From the NCBI GenBank assembly GCA_016235425.1, contig JACRLC010000051.1, forward strand, positions 1-62,993: a DNA stretch of 62,993 bases, written 5' to 3'. The position numbers and the translations under genes were made by a program. Positions 7,794 to 16,003 of this stretch are shown in pieces. Source of the DNA: Chloroflexota bacterium. GTDB lineage: Bacteria; Chloroflexota; Anaerolineae; Anaerolineales; Villigracilaceae. The first letter of the stretch is position 1; the number at the start of each line of letters is the position of its first letter. The notes beneath the pieces are model-generated. The model saw only the letters and a program-made list of their open reading frames with translations, did no database searches and had not been told where the DNA came from.

Positions 7794-8537
7794 CTACGGA
7801 ATTTTCACTTGCTGCCCCGTGGTTAGCACCGCCGAGACCGAAATTCCGTTCGTCGAGGCAATTGCGGCGGGATCGACATCGCCGTATTTGCACGCCACAC
7901 CGTAAACCGTTTCATCGGAGGAGGAGACCGTGTACGTTGCCGGGTGGGTTTGCAGAGCGCGTGTGCCGGGGAACGGGTTGCCTGTTTGCGGTATCTTCAG
8001 CACAAGCCCGGGCATAAAAATGCCGCCGTCGGTAATGCCGTTGAGCGAAAGTAATTCATCCGGGTTCAAGTTGAAGCGGCGCGCGATGCAGTAGGGAAAC
8101 TCGCCTTTCATCAAGGTGTAGGATGCCGGGATGCTTCCCGGTGGAATGGGCGTTGCTGTAGGGCCGCCGGGTGTGACTGTTGTGACAACAACAACGGGTG
8201 TGGTCGGCACTGCGTTGGTCGGCGTGGACGGTGTGCCGGGTGTCAGAGTCTCTCCGGTTTGCGGGGTGAGCACTGTTCCCGTCACAACGGCAATTGGTGT
8301 GGATGGAGTCCCGCTCGATACCGCGGCTGTTTGCGCAGAAGCAGTCGCTTTGGCGAATTCCTCGATCATCTCCATCGGGTTTTCAACCGAGGGGAATGGC
8401 GAGACGAATAGACCGGTCGGAATTAAAGTTGGGGTGGATGCAGGCGATTGTGACAGGGATTGCGTACAACCCGAAATCAACATCACACTTACAAGCATGA
8501 TTGCGACCATAAGCAAGCCGCGTTGTTTGTGACTCAT
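7794..8537 (-). CDS. LysM-domain lipoprotein
   Basis: 247 residues from the ATG at 8537, which has GAGGAG 5 nt upstream. The N-terminus is a lipoprotein signal: a short basic start, a hydrophobic helix and the lipobox LISGC, so Cys is the likely lipidated residue. A long low-complexity linker rich in Thr, Pro and Val follows. The C-terminal half holds two LysM-like modules: one with FPYCIARRFNLNPDELLSLNG, a second with TVYGVACKYGDVDPAAIAS and a closing GQQVKIP. LysM modules bind peptidoglycan or similar glycans. The protein is probably anchored at the cell surface through the lipid and the LysM modules. Its own terminator suggests a single-gene transcript. Confidence 0.85.
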   Translation of the reverse strand: MSHKQRGLLMVAIMLVSVMLISGCTQSLSQSPASTPTLIPTGLFVSPFPSVENPMEMIEEFAKATASAQTAAVSSGTPSTPIAVVTGTVLTPQTGETLTPGTPSTPTNAVPTTPVVVVTTVTPGGPTATPIPPGSIPASYTLMKGEFPYCIARRFNLNPDELLSLNGITDGGIFMPGLVLKIPQTGNPFPGTRALQTHPATYTVSSSDETVYGVACKYGDVDPAAIASTNGISVSAVLTTGQQVKIP

Positions 8538-8604
8538 AGTTTCTCCTCTTCCATCAAATTCAAGATTCGATGGTAGCACATGACCTTTAAAGCGTCAAGC
8601 CGCG

Positions 8605-10614
8605 TTAAGGACTACAGCCAAATTTAGACAATATGTCGACGATTTGCCCCTCGCTTCCCGCGGGGCCCTTGGCCTGCACCCGTTTCCAGACAGTACACAA
8701 GCCTTTATCTGTGCGCGGATCTTCGGCGAACGCGCGCATGGATAGTTTCTCCGCATCTTCGACATTTCCCGTCAAGGCATTCGCTTCGATGAAGGTCAGC
8801 CATTCGTTTGAGTCTTCTGGTGAATAGCCAAACGACATGGCTTCATTTCCAAGTTTTACAACTTGTTCTAGATCGCCGGTTTGAAAAGCAAGCTCGGCTT
8901 TGGCAAAGTAATAGCACCAGCCATGTTCCGGTTCCGCGATGAAATCGGGTTGCGCGGGGGAGTCCGTTTCGGTGATGATGCGCGATGGATCTGAAAGGGG
9001 AATGGCATCCACAAGGAAATGAGATTGTTTGCCATAAATCTCTTCATCGCCGCGCGCGGGATCGAGCACGCGCAGGCATCCGTTTTGAGGCATGAAGATG
9101 ACAATGGCTTGAGATGTGTTTCCGTGAAATGTCACAGTGCGATAGGGAAAGCTGATCTCCGTATTTGGTTCGAGTGATGGCAGGGTTGTCCCGCCGAGTC
9201 GTTTCTCGGTGTAGAGCATTAAATAGGGTAAGTCTGCGCGTTCAAAATTTGGCGCGTACGTCCAGTTGATTGGCGCAGTGAAAGAGATGTCGGTCTCGTA
9301 GTCAATGGGCATTTGGTGCGTGAGGATGACTGTACCCGGCTCCAATGCAGGGACGCGCCACGCGAGCTGCCAGTAGATTTCCTGTTGTCTTGTCCAATCG
9401 CGGCGGAAGATGTTGGCGTTGAAGAATTGCTGTCCGATGCCGAGGGAGATGATTAACGCGATGACATGAACTTTGAATTTGCTTTTGCCGAAGATAAGCT
9501 CGATGAGACCCAGAACAAATAAACTTCCACCGATCATCATCGAGACCATGAACCTGTCGTAGGATGATTGCAGGGTGAGAGGGAGCCCTGCCGCGAGAGA
9601 GGGGATGCGTCCAAGGAGGATGGCGGGAATCGAGATAAGTATGAGGGATGAAGGATGAAGGATGAAGTGCTGTGTTCCGTTGTCTCCTTGTGCACCTGTA
9701 TACCTGTCTGCCTGTGTACGCAGCCCAAAGGCGAGAAATGCAAATGAAACGGCGACCAGGCCCAGGGTCAGGAGAGAGGTGGGGGCTGTGATGGAGGAGA
9801 ATGCCAGGACGAGGATTTGAATCCAAATGTAGAAGCCTGTCTTCCAGAGGGAATCCAAAATATCAATCAGGAGGGTGGAGAGGGTTAATGTCTGCGAAGC
9901 GGTGACTTCGTAGGAGTTGTACGGGCCGAAGCGATAATAATAGACGAGCCAGCCCGCGTTGAGAATCCAGATGAGGAGATAGGGCCGCCAATGTTTGATG
10001 GTTTTTGCGGATCGTTCGATGAGGCTGCCTTGAAAGAAGGAAAGCAGAAGGAGGGCGCGGATACCTTCGATGCCAAAGAAATATTCGGTGGGGAATATGC
10101 CGCAGAATTGGAACAGGAGCGCGATGATGGTGTGGCGCGGGTTTGGGGAGCGCAAGGCTTTGAACGTGAAGCCGAAGGAAAGCAGATAAAAAATGAAGGG
10201 GATGAGTTCCTGGTTGATGTGCGTGAACGCTACCCAATGCTGGCTGTAACCGGGAAAGACGAGCATGAAAAGGGCGGCGGTGAGCGCGAGATGTTTTTGC
10301 CCAGGCCAGATTTGATTGAACATCCACCACGCGGCGAGGCCGAGGAGGAAGCGAATGACGAGCGCGAAGATTTGCCAGTAGAGCGGGACGGGGGGAATGA
10401 GGCTGGTGGTCGCGAAGAATATCGGCCCAAGGAATGGACGGAAGGGTGCAAAAGCCGGGATGAATTCGCGCGGGCCGAGGAATTTCGCAATCCAAGCGAA
10501 CGGCCAGTCGTCCCAATAGAAACCGGTGAGGGGAAGGAGCAGACCGTAACCAACGACGGTGATAATTGCAAAGAGCAGGGGAATTGATTTGGAGGAGTCG
10601 AAGAAGCGGCGCAT
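8605..10614 (-). CDS. Large polytopic membrane protein, glycosyltransferase-39-like
   Basis: About 669 residues. The first 420 or so hold around 10-12 hydrophobic helices. The first outside loop contains YWDDWPF, an acidic pair where GT-C enzymes (family 39 type) keep their catalytic acids. The last 200 residues are soluble and look partly helical-repeat-like. A glycosyltransferase acting on lipid-linked sugar donors is plausible but unproven. Between positions 9646 and 9720 the gene carries repeat-derived DNA: three exact GGATGAA heptamers (9646-9666) and a CCTGT repeat. They encode an in-frame insert around HPSSLI. A TATAAT box ends 7 nt before the ATG, so the mRNA may be leaderless. Confidence 0.6.
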   Translation of the reverse strand: MRRFFDSSKSIPLLFAIITVVGYGLLLPLTGFYWDDWPFAWIAKFLGPREFIPAFAPFRPFLGPIFFATTSLIPPVPLYWQIFALVIRFLLGLAAWWMFNQIWPGQKHLALTAALFMLVFPGYSQHWVAFTHINQELIPFIFYLLSFGFTFKALRSPNPRHTIIALLFQFCGIFPTEYFFGIEGIRALLLLSFFQGSLIERSAKTIKHWRPYLLIWILNAGWLVYYYRFGPYNSYEVTASQTLTLSTLLIDILDSLWKTGFYIWIQILVLAFSSITAPTSLLTLGLVAVSFAFLAFGLRTQADRYTGAQGDNGTQHFILHPSSLILISIPAILLGRIPSLAAGLPLTLQSSYDRFMVSMMIGGSLFVLGLIELIFGKSKFKVHVIALIISLGIGQQFFNANIFRRDWTRQQEIYWQLAWRVPALEPGTVILTHQMPIDYETDISFTAPINWTYAPNFERADLPYLMLYTEKRLGGTTLPSLEPNTEISFPYRTVTFHGNTSQAIVIFMPQNGCLRVLDPARGDEEIYGKQSHFLVDAIPLSDPSRIITETDSPAQPDFIAEPEHGWCYYFAKAELAFQTGDLEQVVKLGNEAMSFGYSPEDSNEWLTFIEANALTGNVEDAEKLSMRAFAEDPRTDKGLCTVWKRVQAKGPAGSEGQIVDILSKFGCSP
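9646..9720. repeat. In-frame repeat insert inside the membrane protein gene
   Basis: Three perfect tandem copies of GGATGAA (9646-9666), then an 8-bp quasi-repeat of CCTGT units (about 9690-9716). A related CCTGT/ACAGG hairpin lies in the intergenic region at 52481-52530. The insert keeps the reading frame and falls between hydrophobic segments. Confidence 0.6.
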
Positions 10615-10621
10615 TGATGAA

Positions 10622-10627
10622 ATTATA
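10622..10627 (-). promoter_or_regulatory. Candidate leaderless promoter -10 box
   Basis: TATAAT on the minus strand ends exactly 7 nt before the ATG at 10614. Transcription would start at the start codon itself. No ribosome-binding site is present. No good -35 hexamer is seen. Confidence 0.5.
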
Positions 10628-10666
10628 ACCAATAATGAAGTTGGCTTTCCCTCCGCGAAGCACCGC

Positions 10667-10710
10667 TTGACTCAGATAATTCTGTATGATAAAATCCGAA
10701 CACTGTTCGG
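10667..10710 (+). promoter_or_regulatory. tetR promoter with overlapping operator
   Basis: TTGACT (10667-10672), 17-bp spacer, TAAAAT (10690-10695), then at once the palindrome CCGAACACTGTTCGG (10696-10710) with 7-bp arms about a central C. The palindrome covers the expected start of transcription, the classic position for repression. The regulator gene starts at 10730, and a degenerate second copy lies before the next gene at 11351. Confidence 0.75.
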
Positions 10711-10729
10711 AAAAGTGCAGCCGTTTATT

Positions 10730-11335
10730 ATGCCTGAAAATAAAACCCGCCAGAACCGCCACGCCAGTGTAAAGCAGTCCATTTTGAAGACTGCCATGGC
10801 ATTGATCATTGACAAGGGCATTGCAAAATTATCACTGCGAGAGATCGCGCGGAAGGCCGGTTATAGCCCTGCCAGCTTGTATGAATACTTTGAAGGCAAG
10901 GATGAGATCATTGCACAATTAAGTGCGGAGGCATTTGATCGTCTAAGTATCTACCTCAGCCAGCCGCCAACGAATATCCCTCCTGATAAACGATTGATTG
11001 AGATCGGTATGGCTTATGTGAAGTTTGCGCGGGAGAATCCCGAGCATTATGATTTGGTTTTCAACCGTCTTCCATCGAAACGTTCCACAGCATCCGAGGA
11101 AATAAATGCCGCTTCCCCTTATATAATTGTGCGGCAGGCAGTTGTTGAAGCGATTGAGAGTGGAAGTATTGTGATGAGTCGTGGTTACGACCTGGAGGCG
11201 ATTACCTACAGTTTGTGGTCTTTGGCGCATGGCATGGCAACCCTTCAAAACACTCATCTAAGCCAGTTCGAGGCTGATTTTGATAAAGTAAATCGTTCCG
11301 CATTTGAGACTTTCATTAAGGGGCTTGGAACGTAA
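10730..11335 (+). CDS. TetR/AcrR family transcriptional regulator
   Basis: 201 residues from the ATG at 10730; the upstream part of the longer frame spans the promoter and is not coding. The N-terminal helix-turn-helix is typical: ILKTAMALIIDKGIAKLSLR, then REIARKAGYSPASLYEYFEG and KDEIIAQL. The C-terminal domain is a WHG-type ligand pocket (AYVKFARENPEHYDLVF), as in TetR_C_33-like regulators. It probably represses itself through the palindrome at 10696-10710 and the downstream hydrolase through the degenerate copy at 11351-11365. The ligand is unknown. The hydrolase 63 nt downstream is the natural target. Confidence 0.9.
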   Translation: MPENKTRQNRHASVKQSILKTAMALIIDKGIAKLSLREIARKAGYSPASLYEYFEGKDEIIAQLSAEAFDRLSIYLSQPPTNIPPDKRLIEIGMAYVKFARENPEHYDLVFNRLPSKRSTASEEINAASPYIIVRQAVVEAIESGSIVMSRGYDLEAITYSLWSLAHGMATLQNTHLSQFEADFDKVNRSAFETFIKGLGT

Positions 11336-11350
11336 TTTTTTTACGATTAA

Positions 11351-11365
11351 CCGAACAGTATTTGG
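11351..11365 (+). promoter_or_regulatory. Second, degenerate TetR operator
   Basis: CCGAACAGTATTTGG matches the left arm and two-thirds of the right arm of the 10696 palindrome. It lies 34-48 nt upstream of the hydrolase ATG. A regulator-controlled pair is therefore likely. Confidence 0.5.
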
Positions 11366-11398
11366 AATTCTGTAAATCCTATTTGAGGAGAACGAAAA

Positions 11399-12337
11399 AT
11401 GAAAACAAATAACCGACTAAACCGTCTCTGGCGAATTTTGGGCTGGCTAATGGGATTGACCCTCATCCTGACTTTGGGCGCGAAAGTCCATGATACCTAC
11501 GCCTCGAGCAGGTTGCTCATGGACTTCCCCGCCCCTGGTGATTTTGTAACCGTCAATGATTCAAGCATGCATTATGTTTGCATGGGGGAGGGAGAGCCGA
11601 CGTTGGTCCTGGAAGCCGGCATCGGCGGTGACGTTTTGGATTGGAGTCCGATCATGCCAGCCCTCTCCGAAAACCACCGCGTATGCGCGTTTGACCGGTT
11701 TGGTCAGGGCTGGAGTGATCCTGCCTCATCTCCGCGAACCTTCAGCATGGCCGCTGATGAATTACATGCAGCGCTTGAAATATTGGAAATAAAGAATCCT
11801 GTTCTTGTCGGTCATTCGCTGGGAGGCGCACTGGTTCAGATCTATGCGGCTAAATATGAAGCTGCGGGTGTGATATTGGTGGAAGGGCTGACGACTGACG
11901 TTGCGGATACCGTCGTTCAACGATTGGGCAGTTATCGATCTTTGGAACCGCTCGTTCGTTTGGGACTCATGTATCCATTGGGGCAGATGATGTCTTATCC
12001 TGCTTATCCTCCAGAAGTTCGACGCCAGATGTTGGTTTTGCGATCTGTTTCGAAATCCCTGATTGCCATTGGCGACGAAGGAGCCATAGCCGCAGAGACT
12101 GCCGGAGATGAGCTGCGCGCGGCTGAAACCAAACTTAATTCCCCCCTCTTGATTATTGCCGCAGAAAAAAGCAATGTGCCGGGATTACCGGTTGGCGAAT
12201 TTGCAAATGCGGCCAGGGCGTTATCCGAGCGGAAGCCCGGTTCTGTTTATGTTCTCATTTCTGATGCGAGTCATTATGTCCAGGCCGACCACCCTGAAGA
12301 AGTTGTAATGGCAATGGAAGATTGGTTGAAAAAATAA
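11399..12337 (+). CDS. Alpha/beta hydrolase, membrane-anchored
   Basis: 312 residues. One N-terminal hydrophobic helix (about residues 12-30) anchors or exports the protein. The catalytic domain follows: oxyanion region LEAGIGG, nucleophile elbow GHSLGG (Ser near residue 140), a late acidic strand region LLIIAAEKS and a catalytic His in ASHYVQADHPEEV. This is a serine hydrolase of the epoxide-hydrolase/haloperoxidase-like branch; the substrate cannot be named. GAGGAG lies 7 nt before the start. A degenerate copy of the TetR operator stands in the upstream gap, so it is probably the regulated target of the preceding TetR gene. Confidence 0.85.
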   Translation: MKTNNRLNRLWRILGWLMGLTLILTLGAKVHDTYASSRLLMDFPAPGDFVTVNDSSMHYVCMGEGEPTLVLEAGIGGDVLDWSPIMPALSENHRVCAFDRFGQGWSDPASSPRTFSMAADELHAALEILEIKNPVLVGHSLGGALVQIYAAKYEAAGVILVEGLTTDVADTVVQRLGSYRSLEPLVRLGLMYPLGQMMSYPAYPPEVRRQMLVLRSVSKSLIAIGDEGAIAAETAGDELRAAETKLNSPLLIIAAEKSNVPGLPVGEFANAARALSERKPGSVYVLISDASHYVQADHPEEVVMAMEDWLKK

Positions 12338-12383
12338 AATAATTTCGAGCCATTTTCTTGCTTGTTCGCATTCCCGGCCCGAT

Positions 12384-13676
12384 CTACACATTGCTGTTTG
12401 ACGAAATATCTTCAAAGTGTGTGAACAAATCCGGGCCGGCGTTCTTGGAATGATACAGGGCCTTGTCCGCTTCTGACAATAATTGCTTCATGATCCGTTT
12501 CAGCTCGGTCCTTTTGGAGCGGAAGACGTACGTTGAGGCCCCCATGCTGATCGTTACATGGATACCGAAGCTTTTATGTTTTCTGAGAATCCTGTGAAAA
12601 CGATTTCCAAAGTTGACTGCCTGATCGTACCCATCGTCGGGCAGGATAATGATGAATTCATCGCCGCCGATGCGCGCGGCTGAGTCGCCCCGGCGGACAT
12701 TTTTGATCAGAACTTCACCGAACTTCTTGAGAAGCGCATCCCCGGCAAGGTGGCCGTTCCTGTCGTTGTATTCCTTGAAACGGTCAAGATCTACGCTGAT
12801 GATCGAAATGGACTTTCCAGATTTACGGGCTGAGGAAAGGTCGTTGACAAAAGTACGTTCAAAGGCGCGGCGGTTGAGCAAGCCGGTGAGGGTATCGCGG
12901 TTTGCAAGGCGTTCGAGCCGCGTTTTGGATTTTTCCAGGTTTTTCTTTTCCTCGATCAAATTTTGCAGGTGAACGTTGTTCGTGCCTGCGTTAATGACCG
13001 AGCAAATGATGATCATGCCGGAACTTAGCCAGACCGGGTTCAAGCCGATATCGAGAGGAATTTCCTCCTTGTTCTTTTTGTATCCCACCAGGTTGACGAT
13101 GCTTCCCAGGGTGCGGAGCCTTGGTTTTTCCATATATTGGGTGATATGGCCGATGTGCTTTTTTCGAAAGCGCGGGGGAACCAAAGCTTCTATCGATTTG
13201 CCGATCAGTTCATTCCTTCGATAACCAAATATTCGATCAGCCAATTGGTTGGCGTAAGTAATTGTGCCGCTTTTTTCCACAAGAAAAACTGCCGTTGGGG
13301 AGGAATCAAGCAATAATCTGATCTGCTGGGTCTCCGGGTCTTGCAAAGTTTGATCTTTTGCGATTGCAAAGATCAATCCCGCTTCCAGGTCGGGATAACC
13401 CGACCAGCGCAGGAGACGATATGTCCCGTCCTCTGCAAGCAGCCGCAGTTCGACCAAAAAGGCCGGATGACCTGCATTCAGGGATTTTAAAGCCTGATCC
13501 ACTTTATAAATGTCGTCTGGATGGGTGAAACTCGAATATGGTTTGGATAATAATTCCGCCTCCGTGTAGCCCAGCAGGTTACAGAAAGCGGGATTGACGC
13601 GCTTGAAATAGCCGTCGGCCCCGGCGATAACGAACAGGTCAAGCGAGTAATTAAAGAATTTCTCGTACTCGATCAT
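12384..13676 (-). CDS. Diguanylate cyclase with two PAS domains
   Basis: 430 residues. PAS domain 1 spans about 5-105 (FFNYSLDLFVIAGADGYF), PAS 2 about 118-235 (LLDSSPTAVFLVEKSGTITY), a short coiled segment 235-260, and a GGDEF domain to about 420. The active-site motif GGDEF is intact near residues 337-341, and an inhibitory-site RRGD (R-x-x-D) lies exactly five residues before it, so c-di-GMP synthesis with product inhibition is expected. No transmembrane helix is seen; it is a cytoplasmic sensor. The PAS ligand is unknown. It stands alone, convergent with the hydrolase gene. Confidence 0.93.
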   Translation of the reverse strand: MIEYEKFFNYSLDLFVIAGADGYFKRVNPAFCNLLGYTEAELLSKPYSSFTHPDDIYKVDQALKSLNAGHPAFLVELRLLAEDGTYRLLRWSGYPDLEAGLIFAIAKDQTLQDPETQQIRLLLDSSPTAVFLVEKSGTITYANQLADRIFGYRRNELIGKSIEALVPPRFRKKHIGHITQYMEKPRLRTLGSIVNLVGYKKNKEEIPLDIGLNPVWLSSGMIIICSVINAGTNNVHLQNLIEEKKNLEKSKTRLERLANRDTLTGLLNRRAFERTFVNDLSSARKSGKSISIISVDLDRFKEYNDRNGHLAGDALLKKFGEVLIKNVRRGDSAARIGGDEFIIILPDDGYDQAVNFGNRFHRILRKHKSFGIHVTISMGASTYVFRSKRTELKRIMKQLLSEADKALYHSKNAGPDLFTHFEDISSNSNV

Positions 13677-13774
13677 GTTTCTGCCTGTAAAGGGATTCCA
13701 CCGCCTTCCTGAAACGGCATCAATGGTCGGGTTATTTTATGACTTTCTCAACACTTGAAAAGGAGACAAGTTTC

Positions 13775-14827
13775 CTATTTTTTGACAATCATTGCCTTGA
13801 TGTTTTCCAGCGATGTTTGCGGGACCAAATCACAGCCCGGCCAAATCGCGTCGACTCCGCTTCCTTCCGCCCTGAGTACTGCTTCCGTTATTTGACCTTT
13901 ATCTCCCTGCCAGAGAGTCTGCACGGGATCAATGTTCCCAAACAGCAGCGTGTCTTTCAATGCCTCACGCGACGCGGACAAATCATTCGTCTGGTCAACG
14001 GATATCGCCTCCGCGCCTGTTTGCGCCAGCAGGTGCATGGACTTGTTCGTATTCCCACACACCGAGAGCACGCGCGGCTTCGGTAATTTCTCAATTAGAT
14101 GTTTTTCCGCAGGGAACACAAATTGCTCGTACTTTGCTGGCCCGATAAAACCTGGTGACCCGCCCATATCGTGGATGGTAATGAAGTCCGCGCCCGCGTC
14201 GCGGTAGGCTTGCCCGACTTGCGAGAGGAAAGAAGAAAGAAGAAAGAGAGCGTCGAGGATGGCTTGCGGTTCCTTCTTCATTTCAGCAAACATCGCCGCA
14301 GGCTCGACTAGGAAGAGGAGCAAAGTGTACGGGCCAGGGATTAGTCCACCGATCACGGCTTCATTTCCGATATCCTTCTTCAACCTCGCGATGGCCTCAC
14401 ACACCAATTTCACTCGCCCCCGGGAAATGACTCCAAAGCGTTGCCCTGAGCCTGTCGAAGGGTCTCCTGACTTCGGAGTTACTTCCAGCCCCTCCAATGT
14501 CTGGAGACATTGGACTCCGCTCTCGAACAAAAACTTTTTTACACGTGGAAATTCATATTCCCCGTTCTCGCGAAAATCAATCTGCGCGCCCAACGCCTCC
14601 GCTTCCACGAGCATATCCAGCGGCGCCACTGCGGACGGGAATCCCGTCAACCAAAACGTACTCGCCGCGGCCCGCGCCATTTTCTCCGCATCGCGATGGA
14701 CCTCAGGCAACGACAATCCCTCGCTTTCGAGTCCCGCCGATGTGACGTGAATCAACCCGCTGAACGCGGGGTTTGAATTAATCCTTTTGCCGTCGAGCAA
14801 TTCTAAAATCTCTGCGCGCTGACTCAT
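13775..14827 (-). CDS. UroD-like methyltransferase (MtaA/MtbA/CmuA type)
   Basis: 350 residues, uroporphyrinogen decarboxylase fold. The mid-section GAVIGGLIPGPYTLLLFL-like strand (here EAVIGGLIPGPYTLLLFLVE), AGADFITIHDMGGSPGFI and LSVCGNTNKSMHLLAQTGAEAISVD follow the corrinoid:thiol methyltransferase branch, where a His/Cys zinc site acts (His in IHDMGG, Cys in SVCGNT). Such proteins move methyl groups between a corrinoid protein and a thiol. It lies with a homocysteine methyltransferase and an ASKHA activator, which supports a methyl-transfer role rather than haem synthesis. Residues near 105-130 derive from two in-frame repeats (14444-14514). GGTGA precedes the ATG. Confidence 0.8.
   Translation of the reverse strand: MSQRAEILELLDGKRINSNPAFSGLIHVTSAGLESEGLSLPEVHRDAEKMARAAASTFWLTGFPSAVAPLDMLVEAEALGAQIDFRENGEYEFPRVKKFLFESGVQCLQTLEGLEVTPKSGDPSTGSGQRFGVISRGRVKLVCEAIARLKKDIGNEAVIGGLIPGPYTLLLFLVEPAAMFAEMKKEPQAILDALFLLSSFLSQVGQAYRDAGADFITIHDMGGSPGFIGPAKYEQFVFPAEKHLIEKLPKPRVLSVCGNTNKSMHLLAQTGAEAISVDQTNDLSASREALKDTLLFGNIDPVQTLWQGDKGQITEAVLRAEGSGVDAIWPGCDLVPQTSLENIKAMIVKK
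14444..14514. repeat. Two repeats inserted in frame in the UroD-like gene
   Basis: CCCTGAGCCTGTCGAAGGG (14444-14462) is a dispersed repeat that codes for DPSTGSGQ on the minus strand. Next to it, TCCAATGTCT (14493-14502) and AGACATTGGA (14505-14514) form a perfect 10-bp hairpin. Both keep the frame. Related pieces occur near 20080 (TTCGACAGGCTCGG) and at 22642-22715. Confidence 0.65.
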
Positions 14828-14935
14828 TTCTCACCATGCCCGCACGGGACTGGCGTTCCGCCCGCGGCTTCACGCGCAAAATCCCATGCTAATCTTACAA
14901 AGCCACTTCGACGAGATCAGGCACCGCCTTCGGGC

Positions 14936-14990
14936 TAATTACTCTTTACCAATTACCACTGCTTACTGTTCACTGATAACTGGTTACTGC
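14936..14990. repeat. Quasi-tandem repeat before the UroD-like gene
   Basis: A stretch of imperfect short units built from TTACC, TTACTG and CACTG, for example CAATTACCACTGCTTACTG. It overlaps the last codons of the homocysteine methyltransferase gene and fills part of the 156-bp gap. Nothing else is seen in the gap. Confidence 0.45.
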
Positions 14991-15868
14991 TTCACCGCCT
15001 TTGCAATCGCCGCCACATGCTCTGGCGTAGACCCGCAGCATCCGCCGAGGATCTTCGCTCCGAGCGCAGCGTACTTCTTCGCGAAGTTTGCCATATCCTC
15101 AGGCCCCATATCGTAGACCGCCTGCTCGGTTTCGATGTCCATGTGCGGGAGACCCGCGTTGGGTTTGGCCCAAAATGGGAAGCCTGGCACTGTTTCGCAA
15201 TATTCCTTGATCACCAGTTCCATGTTCTCAAGCGTGTTACCACAGTTCGCTCCAACGACTGTTGCGCCCTTTTCTTTGTATCTCTTGACAACATCCTTTG
15301 GCTTGACACCCATCATCGTGCGCGTGCCGCGGTCATAGCTGAAAGAGACAACGATGGGGAGATCAGTCACAGAGCGCGCACCTTCGAACGCGGCGTCTGT
15401 CTCTTCAAAGGCGAACATGGTCTCAATCACGAGCAAATCCACGCCGCCATCGGCCAGTGCCTTGGCTTGCTCGGCGAAGGTTGCTTTGGCCTCGTCCGCT
15501 TCGAGCGGGCCGTAGGGTTTGACCAGTTGGCCGATCGGCCCTATCGAACCCGCGACCAGAACCCCGTCCCGCGCGGAGGCGGCTTTGCGCGCCAATTCCG
15601 CGGCGCGGATATTGACCTCGAGCGCGCGGTCCTGATATTTCGAGTCCTTCATCCTCATGCGCGTCCCGCCGAACGTGCAGGTCAGGATAATGTCCGAGCC
15701 TGCTTCGACAAACATGCCTTCGAGCTTGAGCAAAATATCGGGGTTGTCAATCACGAGATCTTCAGGTGCCTGTCCCGCTTTCAATCCCATCTTCTGCAAA
15801 TTGGAGCCAGTCGCCCCATCCGCCACGAGAATTTCCCCGCCGTTCAATCGTTCCAAAAATTTGTTCAT
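14984..15868 (-). CDS. Homocysteine S-methyltransferase family protein (MetH N-terminal/BHMT type)
   Basis: 294 residues, the zinc-dependent homocysteine-binding TIM barrel. Visible: VADGATGSNLQKMGL at the N-terminus, GADILLTNTF-like EAGSDIILTCTFGGT, VAGSIGP, and the three zinc cysteines, one in GANCGNT and two in GGCCGSTP near the C-terminus. It probably transfers a methyl group from a corrinoid or other donor to homocysteine, giving methionine. It is a single-domain version: the folate, B12-binding and activation domains of full MetH are absent. The UroD-like protein and the ASKHA activator in the same operon could supply the partners; a corrinoid protein is not in the window. The ATG follows GAGGAGAACC. 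Confidence 0.88.
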   Translation of the reverse strand: MNKFLERLNGGEILVADGATGSNLQKMGLKAGQAPEDLVIDNPDILLKLEGMFVEAGSDIILTCTFGGTRMRMKDSKYQDRALEVNIRAAELARKAASARDGVLVAGSIGPIGQLVKPYGPLEADEAKATFAEQAKALADGGVDLLVIETMFAFEETDAAFEGARSVTDLPIVVSFSYDRGTRTMMGVKPKDVVKRYKEKGATVVGANCGNTLENMELVIKEYCETVPGFPFWAKPNAGLPHMDIETEQAVYDMGPEDMANFAKKYAALGAKILGGCCGSTPEHVAAIAKAVKQ

Positions 15869-15895
15869 TGGTTCTCCTCAAGATTCACCACTTTG

Positions 15896-15966
15896 AACCG
15901 CGAAGCACGCGAAGGTCGCGAAGAAAACCTTTTAAAATCTTTGCGTTCTTAGCGCTCTTCGCGGTT
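15896..15966. repeat. Palindromic intergenic repeat
   Basis: Arms AACCGCGAAG (15896-15905) and CTTCGCGGTT (15957-15966), perfect over 10 bp, around a spacer with further GCGAAG/CTTCGC pairs. It fills the gap between the ASKHA and homocysteine methyltransferase genes. Confidence 0.65.
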
Positions 15967-16003
15967 AATATTTCTCCGTGCTCTCTGTGTCTCTGTGGCT
16001 AAA

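Noticed and set aside
10696-10710. LexA box at the TetR promoter
   Set aside because: GAAC and GTTC are separated by three, not four, bases, and a second copy lies at the neighbouring target gene, which points to the TetR protein.
15017-15952. 311-codon plus-strand frame over the homocysteine methyltransferase gene
   Set aside because: Antisense shadow in a GC-rich gene; the minus strand has all family motifs.
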